Assembly (NCBI RefSeq): GCF_026248685.1
Contig: NZ_CP111042.1
Location: forward strand, 1 to 64,000
DNA from: Haladaptatus caseinilyticus
GTDB taxonomy: Archaea > Halobacteriota > Halobacteria > Halobacteriales > Haladaptataceae
Direction of reading: 5' to 3'
DNA length: 64,000 nucleotides
The notes below the pieces were generated by a model. That model was not told the DNA's origin, ran no database searches, and was given only the letters and a program-made list of their open reading frames with translations. The translations under genes and the position numbers were made by a program. Below are positions 52,829 to 61,975 of this stretch, in pieces (the stretch's first letter is position 1; each line of letters begins with the position of its first letter).

Positions 52829-53569
52829 TCAGTCGTAAGAATTAGATCCAAGTAGATCGACGAGTTTTTCGAAATTTGGTTGGGGAAATGTCTGTTTGCT
52901 TTGGCTTATTCCATGGCGTGCCCATGTGTTTGCTTGTTCGAGGGCGATAGTTGCTGGGTCGAGGAAGGGGACATCCACTCGCTCTTGAATTTCATGGTGG
53001 CGTTGCGCAAAGGAGAGACTCATACAACCCGGAAACAGTGCTTCAGCACCATCCTCCTCGATCGCGCGCTGTCCAACGGATACCATACGTTTGACTAGCT
53101 GATTCGATTCATGGTCAATGGATTCCACTGGTGCGTCGACTGAGCGAACGCTCGCTAATTGCTCGGACAGACCATATTCGTGCGCTTGTTCACGAGACAT
53201 CGGGATTGTTTCATCAAGGATGGTCAACCATGAGAAGCGATCAGCCACTTGCGCGGCTGTATGGATAGTGGCTTCTGCCGGTCCAATGACCGGGATGTCA
53301 AGCAATTCCCGTAAGGGACGAAGGCCTGGATCTCCGAAACAGCCAATGACAATAGCGTCAAAATCATCCCTAATCTCGTATGCACGACGCATCGATCCAA
53401 CAATGCACCACGCTTCTTCGACGCTACTTTCGATGCTCGAGGGACCAGCACTCCTTGACTGGACAACCGTTACGTCCGCTGCGGTCAGCTCATTGGCAAT
53501 GCGTTCTCGACGTGTTCGTTCGTCGGCGTCGAGTCCTGTCCCCGGAACGAGGTAGGCGACATCGGACAT
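52829..53569 (-). CDS. Asp/Glu/hydantoin racemase-family enzyme
   Basis: A 246-residue cofactor-independent racemase-like protein. The two catalytic cysteines are in IVIGCFGDPGLRPLRELLDI (about 88) and EALFPGCMSLSFAQ (about 191). The N-terminal strand is VAYLVPGTGLDADE. It probably racemises hydantoins or amino-acid derivatives, or performs a related two-base reaction. ATG 53569 (MSDVAYLVPGTG) is chosen because the preceding M28-like gene stops two bases upstream at 53571, indicating an operon. Confidence 0.85.
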   Translation of the reverse strand: MSDVAYLVPGTGLDADERTRRERIANELTAADVTVVQSRSAGPSSIESSVEEAWCIVGSMRRAYEIRDDFDAIVIGCFGDPGLRPLRELLDIPVIGPAEATIHTAAQVADRFSWLTILDETIPMSREQAHEYGLSEQLASVRSVDAPVESIDHESNQLVKRMVSVGQRAIEEDGAEALFPGCMSLSFAQRHHEIQERVDVPFLDPATIALEQANTWARHGISQSKQTFPQPNFEKLVDLLGSNSYD

Positions 53570-53570
53570 C

Positions 53571-55343
53571 TCAAACCTCCCTGAGCATGTCGCGCGCTCG
53601 CCGTAGCTCATGAATCACACCATTTTGTTCACGATTTAGCTGTATTTGGAGGAACTTTCGATAGTCTCCCGTTAGGAATTCGAATTTCCGAGCTGGTGCA
53701 TACCGCGGGAATGGCTCGCGCTTTACAGCCGGATCTTGTTCAAACTGATCACGTTGTACAAGGTTAAGTCGTGTAAGGACACGGGAGAGATCTGTGATGA
53801 TATTATTCGCATCCGAAGCGTCGATTTCGCCATCGTGTGCTGCCTCCTGAAACGACACGATATCGCCCCGAAGCGAGCGAAGCTCTGCCAATGTTGGCTC
53901 GAAGTCAAAGGCATCACCCGCGGCTTCGTTGTACTCGGTAACGGTTTCTATGAGTCGGTCAGCGTTACGCGAGTGGTCGAACGGAAGGATATTTGCGTTC
54001 AAGACGCGGGCCAAACTAGTAGCATACACACGAATATCGCGAACCAGTTCTTCTTTTCCGGCTTTATCAAGCGTGTCAGTCGAAACATGCCACGCATCGG
54101 AGTTACCGCCACATCCACCGACGGGATGCCACCCATTTTCCTCACGGACGTCGGCCGGAATGTTAGAGGAAAGCATGAAGAAACCAGTGATACCCAAATT
54201 ATCGAATGAATAGTCACCGGCACGAAACGGGTGATTCTCAGCATAGGGTGCGCCAGTTACATCATCGATGGCTTCGCCCACTAGGTCGTGAGCCTCAGGT
54301 GTCCAACAAGACATATCTGTATATTCCGTCGCACCTTTTGCGCCCGGACTATCCATATTCACTTGGGCAATACAATTTTCTGCCAAGTCGAGTGCAAACT
54401 CATCAGCATACCACGTACTGCCAGCGTATCTTCCAGTGGAGTGCCCCGGCCACCATGCGACTCTCAGACTGCGATTTAATTTGTCGCTATGCATACCAAA
54501 TACGCGGGCAAGTTCGAGAAGTCCGGCATCACCGGTTGCATTGTCGGTGATACCGACATACCAAGAGTCGTAATGCCCGTGTAGTAGGACGAATTCGTCC
54601 GTGTCACTACTTCCTTCGATTTCAGCAACTACGATCGGGCACTTCATCCAGTCGGTTGTCAGGTTTGTTTCCAATTCCACCTCTAATCCATCATTCTCTT
54701 CGGCCCACTCGCGCAACTGTTGCCCGTCTGGCTTTCGAACGTTGACGATGGGGATCTCTGGGATTTGTTCCTTTTCGTCTAACCGAGGAGCACCCCCCCA
54801 AATCGGGGTTGCGATGCCATTGTGCGGTTCGCGGTCGTGTTCGTGAATAGCGATGACGCCGATTGCACCCTTTTCCTCTAGGATTCGTGTCGCGCGGATC
54901 GAGAGACTTCCTGCTGCGGTGAGAGCAATCGTGTCCGTTAGGTCATCAACGTCGGTGTATGGCTCGTGGACATCTTCATTCTGGGAAAGCAGGTCTGTAC
55001 CTGCCGACCCGACATATTCTACCTCACCTGATACGGTCGTTGAGGTAGCGAAGGAGACGGTTTTGACCGGTCCGAACTCGAATTCACGATTGAGAGTTCG
55101 AATGGTCGCATCGTGCGGTTGGCTGATATATAATTCAGGATCGTATCGTTGGTACTCAACTCCAAATTTGTCCAGTCGATCCGTGATGTATTCGGCAGCT
55201 TGTACCTCTTCGTCTGTGCCTGACACTCGTTCTAGCTCCGAAAACTCTTCCAGTAATGCCCACGGTTCATCCACCGAGACTTCATCGATTATTTCCATCT
55301 CGAAGTCGCTGAGGGCATCACTGTTTGCCACTTGGTGATTCAT
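53571..55343 (-). CDS. M28-like zinc hydrolase with altered active site (paralog 1)
   Basis: A 590-residue member of the M28 aminopeptidase fold with a PA-like inserted domain (about 100-240). Metal-site blocks: LLHGHYDSWYVGITDNATGD (His and bridging Asp), QVNMDSPGAKG (Asp) and DAWHVSTDTLDKA (His). Where active M28 enzymes have GEE (catalytic Glu plus zinc ligand), this protein reads VAWWPGHSTGRYAGSTWYAD, that is Gly-His-Ser. It is therefore either a different kind of hydrolase or inactive as a peptidase. A paralog with the same replacement is at 61976. First gene of a pair with the racemase. Confidence 0.85.
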   Translation of the reverse strand: MNHQVANSDALSDFEMEIIDEVSVDEPWALLEEFSELERVSGTDEEVQAAEYITDRLDKFGVEYQRYDPELYISQPHDATIRTLNREFEFGPVKTVSFATSTTVSGEVEYVGSAGTDLLSQNEDVHEPYTDVDDLTDTIALTAAGSLSIRATRILEEKGAIGVIAIHEHDREPHNGIATPIWGGAPRLDEKEQIPEIPIVNVRKPDGQQLREWAEENDGLEVELETNLTTDWMKCPIVVAEIEGSSDTDEFVLLHGHYDSWYVGITDNATGDAGLLELARVFGMHSDKLNRSLRVAWWPGHSTGRYAGSTWYADEFALDLAENCIAQVNMDSPGAKGATEYTDMSCWTPEAHDLVGEAIDDVTGAPYAENHPFRAGDYSFDNLGITGFFMLSSNIPADVREENGWHPVGGCGGNSDAWHVSTDTLDKAGKEELVRDIRVYATSLARVLNANILPFDHSRNADRLIETVTEYNEAAGDAFDFEPTLAELRSLRGDIVSFQEAAHDGEIDASDANNIITDLSRVLTRLNLVQRDQFEQDPAVKREPFPRYAPARKFEFLTGDYRKFLQIQLNREQNGVIHELRRARDMLREV

Positions 55344-55617
55344 CACTCAAACACTCACAGTACGTCTACAAATTTGTTTGGTATGTTATCACAAGGCTCA
55401 CCATCGAACCACTTCCTCATCGACCGTGGAAAATTGGAAGTACACGTTCGTCCTCTCACTGTTCGACAATAACACGACCGTCGGATGCGATATTGCCCTC
55501 ACTGATGAGACGACAGTCTCCAATTCGGACGGTTCTGGGCTCGGAGTTCGGCCACATGAAAGTCTCTTCGACAATCTCGATACGTAACTTTACGTATTGT
55601 GACGCAAAACCTCTGTC

Positions 55618-56652
55618 ATGCGAGCTGTTCACATTACTCGCTTTGGCTCGCCAGCAGAGGCACTATCCGTTGTAGATACAGACATACCGCAACCGGGTTC
55701 GAACGAAGTCCGCGTCAAGGTGGAAGCTTGCGCACTCAACCACCTCGATATTTTTGCCCGGCTCGATCACCCGGAGAACGACGGACAGTTCCCGAAACGT
55801 ACTGGTTGTGATATTGCGGGTGTCGTGGATGCCGTCGGCGAGGACGTTCCTGACTCGCGTGTGGGAGAAGAAATCATCGTCTATCCCGGTACCACCTGCG
55901 GTGAGTGTGAATACTGTCTCAATGGCGAACACACCATGTGTCACGAGTATCAAATCATCGGTGAAGATCTCCCGGGAGGTCTCGCTGAGTACGTCACAGT
56001 CCCAGTCTGGTGTTTAGATCCGAAGCCAGAGTCACTTGACTTCGTAACCGCGGCGGCATGGCCGGTCACCTTCACCACTGCATGGCGGATGATCGTAACC
56101 ACAGGCCGACTCCGTCCTGCAGAGACAGCACTGATTCTCGGCGCGAGTGGCGGCGTCGGAAATGCCGCTCTACAGATAGCCGATTTTCTCGGTGCGACAA
56201 CATACGCGACTACATCGACGCCAGAAAAAGCTGACCTAGTCACCGAATGGGCGGACGAAGTTATTGATTATACTGAGACGGCCTTCGATGATGCGATCGA
56301 TGATCTAACCGACGGTCGCGGTGTCGACCTTGTGGCTGACCACGTCGGTCAGGAAACGTGGCAGCGTAGTATTAATAGTCTTGCAATGGGGGGCCGAATG
56401 GTTATTTGCGGTGCGACGAGTGGCCCCAGTCCGGACATTGATATCCGATCCGTCTATCAGCATCACCGGCAAATACGTGGTGCACCGATGGGCAATCGAC
56501 AGGATTTTCGAGACGTTGGACGGCTTATTGCGTCCGGTGATCTTCACCCTGTTGTCGATCGTGTGATTCCCTTGAGTCGTATCAACGAAGGTCACGACGC
56601 CATCGAGAATCGCGAGGTGTTCGGAAAAATAGTCATAGAACCTCAATCATGA
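55618..56652 (+). CDS. Zinc-type medium-chain dehydrogenase
   Basis: A 344-residue MDR-superfamily alcohol dehydrogenase. The catalytic domain starts RAVHITRFGSPAEALSVVDT and has TGCDIAGVVDAVGEDVPDSR. The structural zinc site is CGECEYCLNGEHTMC (about 87-101). The NAD(P) fold is LILGASGGVGNAALQIADFL. The usual first catalytic zinc ligand region reads EACALNHLDIFARLDHP, with Asn-His in place of the typical Cys, as in quinone-oxidoreductase-like members. Monocistronic by spacing, in the catabolic cluster. Confidence 0.9.
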   Translation: MRAVHITRFGSPAEALSVVDTDIPQPGSNEVRVKVEACALNHLDIFARLDHPENDGQFPKRTGCDIAGVVDAVGEDVPDSRVGEEIIVYPGTTCGECEYCLNGEHTMCHEYQIIGEDLPGGLAEYVTVPVWCLDPKPESLDFVTAAAWPVTFTTAWRMIVTTGRLRPAETALILGASGGVGNAALQIADFLGATTYATTSTPEKADLVTEWADEVIDYTETAFDDAIDDLTDGRGVDLVADHVGQETWQRSINSLAMGGRMVICGATSGPSPDIDIRSVYQHHRQIRGAPMGNRQDFRDVGRLIASGDLHPVVDRVIPLSRINEGHDAIENREVFGKIVIEPQS

Positions 56653-56735
56653 GTACCTTGTTAACTCTCTTTACTCGTTCCTTACCCCGATACTGTTAAG
56701 TGGTATCTCTCAGTCTAAGTATATGAGAGTGATGC

Positions 56736-57485
56736 ATGGTGACAATACGCATTCGATATCTTCTCCAAATTTCACTCCTTCTGGTAGTCATTTTCGGAAT
56801 GAGTTTCGCCCCTACGACTGCACAAGAAGGACAAGAACCGGACGTAACACTCGCACAGACGGCAATTCAAGTAGACGCTGATGAAACGAGCACCGTTTCG
56901 GCCCAGTACCAGTTTGACGTTCAGAGTGCTGGCAGCGGAGACGCCTCACTGTCTGCGATTGAAGGAACGATATGGTTATTTCCTAACCACGAGGTTGGCG
57001 ACGTTTCCGCTACAGTGAACGGAAACGAGGTCACACCGGATGTCACCAGGCATGACCGGTACATGGATCTCGCCGTTCCCATCGAGAACGTAAGAAATGG
57101 TGAGTCGCTTACCGTTAGTGTGGAATACACTGTCCAGGGGCCACCAAACAAGCTGAAAGCTCCGATTTGGGTGCCGTCGTTCGAAACTGCCGGAACGGAG
57201 CGCGTGATTGATATGACGGTAAATCTCCCCGACGGAACACAAGTACACGGCGCGTCATTCCCGAAGGTGGGTGCACGAAGTGATGGGGGAACGACGTTGC
57301 AGTATAGTATGCTACATGTTCCCGGGTTTGTCTTAGTTAACTACGGGGAAGGAGCGGGGTCGTTCCTTACCTTAGACGTTCTGTCAACACTTATCGGTCT
57401 TGTAGTCATTGTCGGATTTTTAGGACTATGGGCGGCGTACACCCGTGGATTCATTGGAAACAGGAGGGAAGAAAATGTCACTTAG
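56736..57485 (+). CDS. Exported, C-terminally membrane-anchored protein
   Basis: A 249-residue protein with an N-terminal hydrophobic signal (about 5-27, ending TTAQEGQ), a beta-rich extracellular domain and a C-terminal span (about 212-235, STLIGLVVIVGFLGLWAAYT) with a basic cytoplasmic end. Repeated strands such as IEGTIWLFPNHEVGDVSATV suggest an Ig-like fold. The gene overlaps the next by 11 bp, in the symporter operon, so it may be an accessory to that transporter. I do not recognise the family. Confidence 0.7.
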   Translation: MVTIRIRYLLQISLLLVVIFGMSFAPTTAQEGQEPDVTLAQTAIQVDADETSTVSAQYQFDVQSAGSGDASLSAIEGTIWLFPNHEVGDVSATVNGNEVTPDVTRHDRYMDLAVPIENVRNGESLTVSVEYTVQGPPNKLKAPIWVPSFETAGTERVIDMTVNLPDGTQVHGASFPKVGARSDGGTTLQYSMLHVPGFVLVNYGEGAGSFLTLDVLSTLIGLVVIVGFLGLWAAYTRGFIGNRREENVT

Positions 57486-57630
57486 TTCGCAATTGATGAC
57501 GTTCTTGGGAGTAGCGTTGATTTACATCGGCTTCGCGTTTGTGTGGGGCTGGTATAAAGGACAACAAAAGAAAAGGAAGACAGCGGATGAAGGACAGTCC
57601 GGAAAAGAAAGTGTACGAGGTGAACAATAA
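57475..57630 (+). CDS. Small membrane subunit of the symporter operon
   Basis: A 51-residue protein: MSLSSQLMTFLGVALIYIGF, AFVWGWYKGQQKKRKTADEG, then a polar tail. It has one span followed by a Lys-rich cytoplasmic end. ATG 57475 overlaps the end of the preceding gene, and its stop shares a base with the start of the symporter gene. Small one- or two-span partners encoded next to sodium:solute symporters are known, so an assembly or regulatory role is likely. Confidence 0.75.
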   Translation: MSLSSQLMTFLGVALIYIGFAFVWGWYKGQQKKRKTADEGQSGKESVRGEQ

Positions 57631-59147
57631 TGGCACTCACGGGTGTTAGCCCACTGTTCATTGGCACTGTCGTCGTGTACTTCCTTGTCATTCTCGGCAT
57701 CGGCTATTACGGATATATTCGAACAACTGATGAAGAAGACTTTCTTGTTGCAGGTCGTGAAATCGGTCCAGTCGTCGGTGGTGCAACCCTTTCTGCTACG
57801 CAAATGAGTGCGGGAACACTGGTTGGAACATTCGGCATACACTACCTCCTTGGGTTTGGCTTTATTTGGATCTGGCCTGGATTATGGGCTGGATGGATCG
57901 TTTCACTTCTTCTCGTCGCACCGCAGATGCGGCGCTTTGGGCGAGTCACTGTGCCTGATTTTATTGCCGTACGATACGGAGATGACGGTGCCAATGGGAA
58001 TTACTCGCGTGCCATCGGAGCGATACTCATTGTCATCGCATACACCGTCTACCTTAGTGCACAAGTAACAGGCGGTGGGATAATCTTCCAGTCGATACTT
58101 GGACTTGACCCTGAAATTGGGATCATTACTATGGCTCTAATCGCAGTATTTTACACTTCTATAGGCGGCATGCGAGCAAGCATTCTGACCGACTTCGTTC
58201 AGGCTATCATCATGGCAGTCGCAGTCGTCATTGCGCTCCCACTCTCGTTTACTTTTGTTGGTGGACTGGGAACCGTCAATGCCATTTTCCAATCGTTTAA
58301 TCCTTCTTTCGTCGGACAGGCGCTATCTACGCAAGAGATTGTTGGCTTCATGGCTGCATTCGGCTTCTCCATCGCTGCCGCACCATATGAAATAACCCGC
58401 ATTTACTCGATGAAAGATGAGAAGACAGTTCGCCAAGCTATTGGCATCACCCTTATTTTCCAATCGATCATCGGAACCTCGGTCGCGTTACTTGCGATCT
58501 ACATGCGCATCATGTTTCCTGCTCTTTCGAATCCCGACCTCGCTAGCGTTATCATGAGTCTGAACGTGCTCGGACCAATCTTGGGGGCACTACTCGTCTG
58601 CGCCATCTTTTCGGCGATCCTTTCAACCGTCGACTCTGTAATGATCGTTTCTGGTGCGGGACTCGCTCACGATATTTATGTCCAACTCTTCAACCCTGAC
58701 GCGTCGGAGCGACAGAAAGTGTGGGCAAACCGCATTGCAATCGCCATCCTCGGACTTATTCCACTTGCACTTGCACTCAACCGCGGGCTTGTCGGCGATC
58801 TCGTCCAACTGATCGTTGTCCTCCAAGCATCTATGATGGGTGCGATGTTCTTCATGCCGCTTGTGCTCGGCCTACATTGGAGGCGCGCTACTACAGCAGG
58901 TGGCGTTGCTGGGATGATATTTGGGTTCTCTACGGTCGTCATCTGGCACGTCGGCACCGAGATTCTCTCATATATTCCGGAGAGCCTCGCTGGTTATGAT
59001 CCTGTCATTCCAGGTGTAATAGTGAGTTTCATCGTCATGGTCACCATCTCTTATGCCACAAAGAAACCGTCTCCCGAATCACTTGCGCCGTTCTTTGACA
59101 ACGTTGTTTCCGTCGACGGTGGCAGTGATAGCGATCAGGACACATAA
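57630..59147 (+). CDS. Sodium:solute symporter (SSS family)
   Basis: A 505-residue, about 13-span sodium-coupled importer. Family segments: DEEDFLVAGREIGPVVGGAT, LSATQMSAGTLVGTFGIHYL, VTVPDFIAVRYGDD, YLSAQVTGGGIIFQSILGLD and the signature-like IFSAILSTVDSVMIVSGAGL containing sodium-site Ser/Thr residues. The substrate is probably an organic acid, amino acid or amide, given the neighbouring hydrolases. It is translated after the small membrane protein with a one-base overlap. Confidence 0.93.
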   Translation: MALTGVSPLFIGTVVVYFLVILGIGYYGYIRTTDEEDFLVAGREIGPVVGGATLSATQMSAGTLVGTFGIHYLLGFGFIWIWPGLWAGWIVSLLLVAPQMRRFGRVTVPDFIAVRYGDDGANGNYSRAIGAILIVIAYTVYLSAQVTGGGIIFQSILGLDPEIGIITMALIAVFYTSIGGMRASILTDFVQAIIMAVAVVIALPLSFTFVGGLGTVNAIFQSFNPSFVGQALSTQEIVGFMAAFGFSIAAAPYEITRIYSMKDEKTVRQAIGITLIFQSIIGTSVALLAIYMRIMFPALSNPDLASVIMSLNVLGPILGALLVCAIFSAILSTVDSVMIVSGAGLAHDIYVQLFNPDASERQKVWANRIAIAILGLIPLALALNRGLVGDLVQLIVVLQASMMGAMFFMPLVLGLHWRRATTAGGVAGMIFGFSTVVIWHVGTEILSYIPESLAGYDPVIPGVIVSFIVMVTISYATKKPSPESLAPFFDNVVSVDGGSDSDQDT

Positions 59148-59188
59148 TCGTCGGCAACTATTAGTTCCATGGAGAGTGATGTGTTACC

Positions 59189-59380
59189 GTGCAACTTGAT
59201 CCGACGGCAGTCACCGCGATTACGCTGTTATTTTGTATGGCAGTCATATCGGCTGGACTCGGTCTCTATCTGGTCTTCACGAATCCGCCAAAAGATAACT
59301 CAAAGTTCGTCGGTCTTCGTGCACAGAAGATGACTGATGAAGAGGTGGCGCGATACGAACAGGAGAGGGCAAACGAGTGA
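59189..59380 (+). CDS. Second small membrane protein of the symporter operon
   Basis: A 63-residue protein from a GTG start: QLDPTAVTAITLLFCMAVIS, AGLGLYLVFTNPP, then a charged cytoplasmic tail (MTDEEVARYEQERANE). One span. It lies 41 bp after the symporter and completes a four-gene unit with one carrier, two microproteins and one exported protein. Function unknown. Confidence 0.65.
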   Translation: MQLDPTAVTAITLLFCMAVISAGLGLYLVFTNPPKDNSKFVGLRAQKMTDEEVARYEQERANE

Positions 59381-59387
59381 AACGAGA

Positions 59388-60773
59388 CTACACAATTTCG
59401 CTCTCAGCCAAACGGCGAAGCAACTCCGTCGTCGTCAAGATGCCATTTCGAAAGCAAGCAAGCGAAAGATTCTCATCCGGCGAATGATTGTTCTCATCGC
59501 TATTAGCATACGGTACAGTAACGCAAGGGATATCGAGTTGGTCAGCAAACACCGCCGTCGGGAGTGACCCGCCAAGTGTTGGTTTCAAGATCGGGTCAGT
59601 AGACCACCCCGTCGCAACCGCCGCCAATATTGGCTCACGAATCGGATGATCAAGCGGTGTCCGCTGAGGGCGCATCATTCCCAATTTTTCCACCGAAAGG
59701 TCAACCGTTTTCGATGCGTGTGATTCGACGTGATTCTTGAACTTCTCGAACACATCGTTCGGATCCTGATCCGCAACGAGGCGCATGTCTAACTTTGCCT
59801 GTGCTTTCGAAGGAATAATCGTCTTCATCCCCTCACCGCCGTATCCACTTGTAAAGCCAGCAATATTCAGCGTGGGAAAATAGAGCAACTTCTCCAAGTA
59901 GTTCTCACCCGCACCGGCCGCAAAGCCATCAACGTCCAGCTCCGTCTTCACTGCATCAGAGTCAAAGGGCATCGCATCGAGAATGTCTCGATCTAACTCT
60001 TTAATTGGCCGAACATCATCGTAGAACCCCTCGATCGTGATGCGACCATCTTCATCCTTCATCGAATCGAAAATACGGACGAGTTCCCATGCAGGGTTAG
60101 GAATCGGACCGCCGTAATTGCCGGAGTGAAGGTCGCGATTTGCCCCGCGTGCGTTCACCTCAACGTAACACATGCCACGCGCCCCCATGAGGATGTGTGG
60201 TCGACCTGAGGAGTCTATCGGTCCGTCTGCGACGTACGTGAGATCAGCCATCAGTTCATCGCTTCGCTCACGGACGGTGTGCTCCAGGTTAGGGCTGCCG
60301 CTCTCTTCTTCGCCTTCCAGTAGTAACGTTACGTTTGTCGGGAGCCCATCCGTTTCGCGAAGCGCGAGAACCGCACAGAGGTGTGCGAACCACTGACCTT
60401 TATTATCACCCGCGCCGCGGGCATAGATTCGTTTATCGCCGTCTGGCCCCTCACGGATCGTTGGACTAAACGGCGGTGTTGTCCATTCTTGTGGGGCTAC
60501 GGGTTGGACGTCATAGTGACCATAGATAAGAGACGTCGGTGCTTCATTATCGGGATCACCACCGACGTAGGCGTGCGCGATCACCGATGGCTGCCCTGGT
60601 GTTTCTATAATCTCGACCGTGTCAAAGCCATAGTCGCGACAGAGTTGCCCTACAAGATCGATACACTCCGAGATCCCCTCACTGGTCGCGCTGATTGATG
60701 GCTGGGCGAGAAGGTCGAAAAGGTCGTTGATAAAGCCGTCAAATTTGGATTCGACGTATTCTGTGGCACTCAT
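59388..60773 (-). CDS. M20-family dipeptidase/deacylase
   Basis: A 461-residue dizinc hydrolase. Metal and catalytic blocks: LIYGHYDVQPVAPQEWTTPP (His, catalytic Asp), RGAGDNKGQWFAHLCAV (bridging Asp), LLLEGEEESGSPNLE (catalytic Glu and ligand Glu), and a late His region NNHSPDENLSL. The dimerisation domain lies between, with NYGGPIPNPAWELV. It cleaves dipeptides or removes N-acyl/carbamoyl groups from amino acids. Its start overlaps the amidohydrolase stop by 4 bp. Confidence 0.92.
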   Translation of the reverse strand: MSATEYVESKFDGFINDLFDLLAQPSISATSEGISECIDLVGQLCRDYGFDTVEIIETPGQPSVIAHAYVGGDPDNEAPTSLIYGHYDVQPVAPQEWTTPPFSPTIREGPDGDKRIYARGAGDNKGQWFAHLCAVLALRETDGLPTNVTLLLEGEEESGSPNLEHTVRERSDELMADLTYVADGPIDSSGRPHILMGARGMCYVEVNARGANRDLHSGNYGGPIPNPAWELVRIFDSMKDEDGRITIEGFYDDVRPIKELDRDILDAMPFDSDAVKTELDVDGFAAGAGENYLEKLLYFPTLNIAGFTSGYGGEGMKTIIPSKAQAKLDMRLVADQDPNDVFEKFKNHVESHASKTVDLSVEKLGMMRPQRTPLDHPIREPILAAVATGWSTDPILKPTLGGSLPTAVFADQLDIPCVTVPYANSDENNHSPDENLSLACFRNGILTTTELLRRLAESEIV

Positions 60774-61918
60774 GCAACCACCTCTCCGCGCTTTACTACC
60801 ACACGCGGTTCAGCCACCGTTTGAGGGTTCTCCAAGGGTGGATCGTCAACAACGACGAGATCGGCGCTCTTCCCGACTTCAAGGGTGCCGACGCGGTCAT
60901 CGATGTGAGCTGCCCGCGATGCTTCGGTCGTTATCGCTCGGAGTGCAGTCGCAGGACTCGCGCCGAGATCGAGTAGATGAGAGATTTCGTCTGCGAGGTG
61001 ACCGTGCATGCTGTCGGTACCAAGTGCAATAGGCACATCTCGCGAGAGGACGTCCTCCCACGCCTCGCGTCCGCGCTCACGTGCCTCCTCAACTTTCGCC
61101 ATGACCGCCGACGAATCTGCATCTCCTGCCTCAATGCCATGCGGGTGGTAGAGGATCGAGAACGTCCCGACAACGTGTTGATCACCGCCGTCCAGCGCAT
61201 CAAGCGTATTGTGATCAAGTACACCACCATGCTCGATGGTGTCTACTCCGGCCTCGGCCGCCGAGAGTGCTCCTTGACCGCCATGGGCATGAGCGGCCAC
61301 ATGAACGCCCAGCCGATGCGCTTCATCCACGATGGCCATCACCTCTTCGTTTGTATAGAGTGGCCGGCCAACGTCACCTGTCTCGCTCGAGACGCCACCG
61401 GTGGCAAAATACTTCACATGGTGCGCGCCTTCGTCGATGTTCTCACGAATCCGCCGTCGTATCGCTTCTACTCCGTCGGTCGCAGTTAACGCTTTTCCGT
61501 GGCCGCCGGTCGGAGTAAGGTGGACACCGCTCGGGAGTAAACGTGGCGCGTCGAGTTCGCCCTGGCGCTCTAATTCAGCGAGCTGGAGGTCGAGGCCACG
61601 TTCTTCGCCCATCAGTCGCATCGTCGTCGTTCCAGCTTCGAGATCACATCGAAGGTTGCTTGTCGAACGAATCGCGCCGACGGCAGGTGGTGCCCGTAGC
61701 TGGTTTAGTTGATCGCCTTCCCACGGTCGAATAGACGCGTGTGAATGGGCGTCTACGAATCCAGGCATGGCGTACCCATCTGTGTCTACAATCACCTCGG
61801 CGTCGACGGGAATGTCGCTGCGTAGTTCCACCACAAGGCCATCCTCTACGACCACGACAGTCTCATCAAGCTGTTCTCGATCTGGGTGGTAAATACCGGC
61901 AGTTCGAATGCAGTGCAT
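60770..61918 (-). CDS. Metal-dependent amidohydrolase (imidazolonepropionase/prolidase-like)
   Basis: A 382-residue TIM-barrel amidohydrolase. Metal ligands: PGFVDAHSHASIRPWEG (HxH), HHVKYFATGGVSSETGD (likely carboxylated Lys), VHVAAHAHGGQGALSAAEAG (His), GVDTIEHGGVLD (His) and ALGTDSMHGH (Asp). The C-terminal SADLVVVDDPPLEN strand closes the small beta domain. It would hydrolyse a cyclic amide, dipeptide or similar substrate, feeding the M20 enzyme encoded downstream. ATG 61918 is preferred over 61936. Divergent from the second M28-like gene (57-bp gap), so probably co-regulated. Confidence 0.9.
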   Translation of the reverse strand: MHCIRTAGIYHPDREQLDETVVVVEDGLVVELRSDIPVDAEVIVDTDGYAMPGFVDAHSHASIRPWEGDQLNQLRAPPAVGAIRSTSNLRCDLEAGTTTMRLMGEERGLDLQLAELERQGELDAPRLLPSGVHLTPTGGHGKALTATDGVEAIRRRIRENIDEGAHHVKYFATGGVSSETGDVGRPLYTNEEVMAIVDEAHRLGVHVAAHAHGGQGALSAAEAGVDTIEHGGVLDHNTLDALDGGDQHVVGTFSILYHPHGIEAGDADSSAVMAKVEEARERGREAWEDVLSRDVPIALGTDSMHGHLADEISHLLDLGASPATALRAITTEASRAAHIDDRVGTLEVGKSADLVVVDDPPLENPQTVAEPRVVVKRGEVVA

Positions 61919-61975
61919 TGCCACCAATGGACGCACCTAGTGATTATAATACCATGTGCAACTGACCCACGGTAT

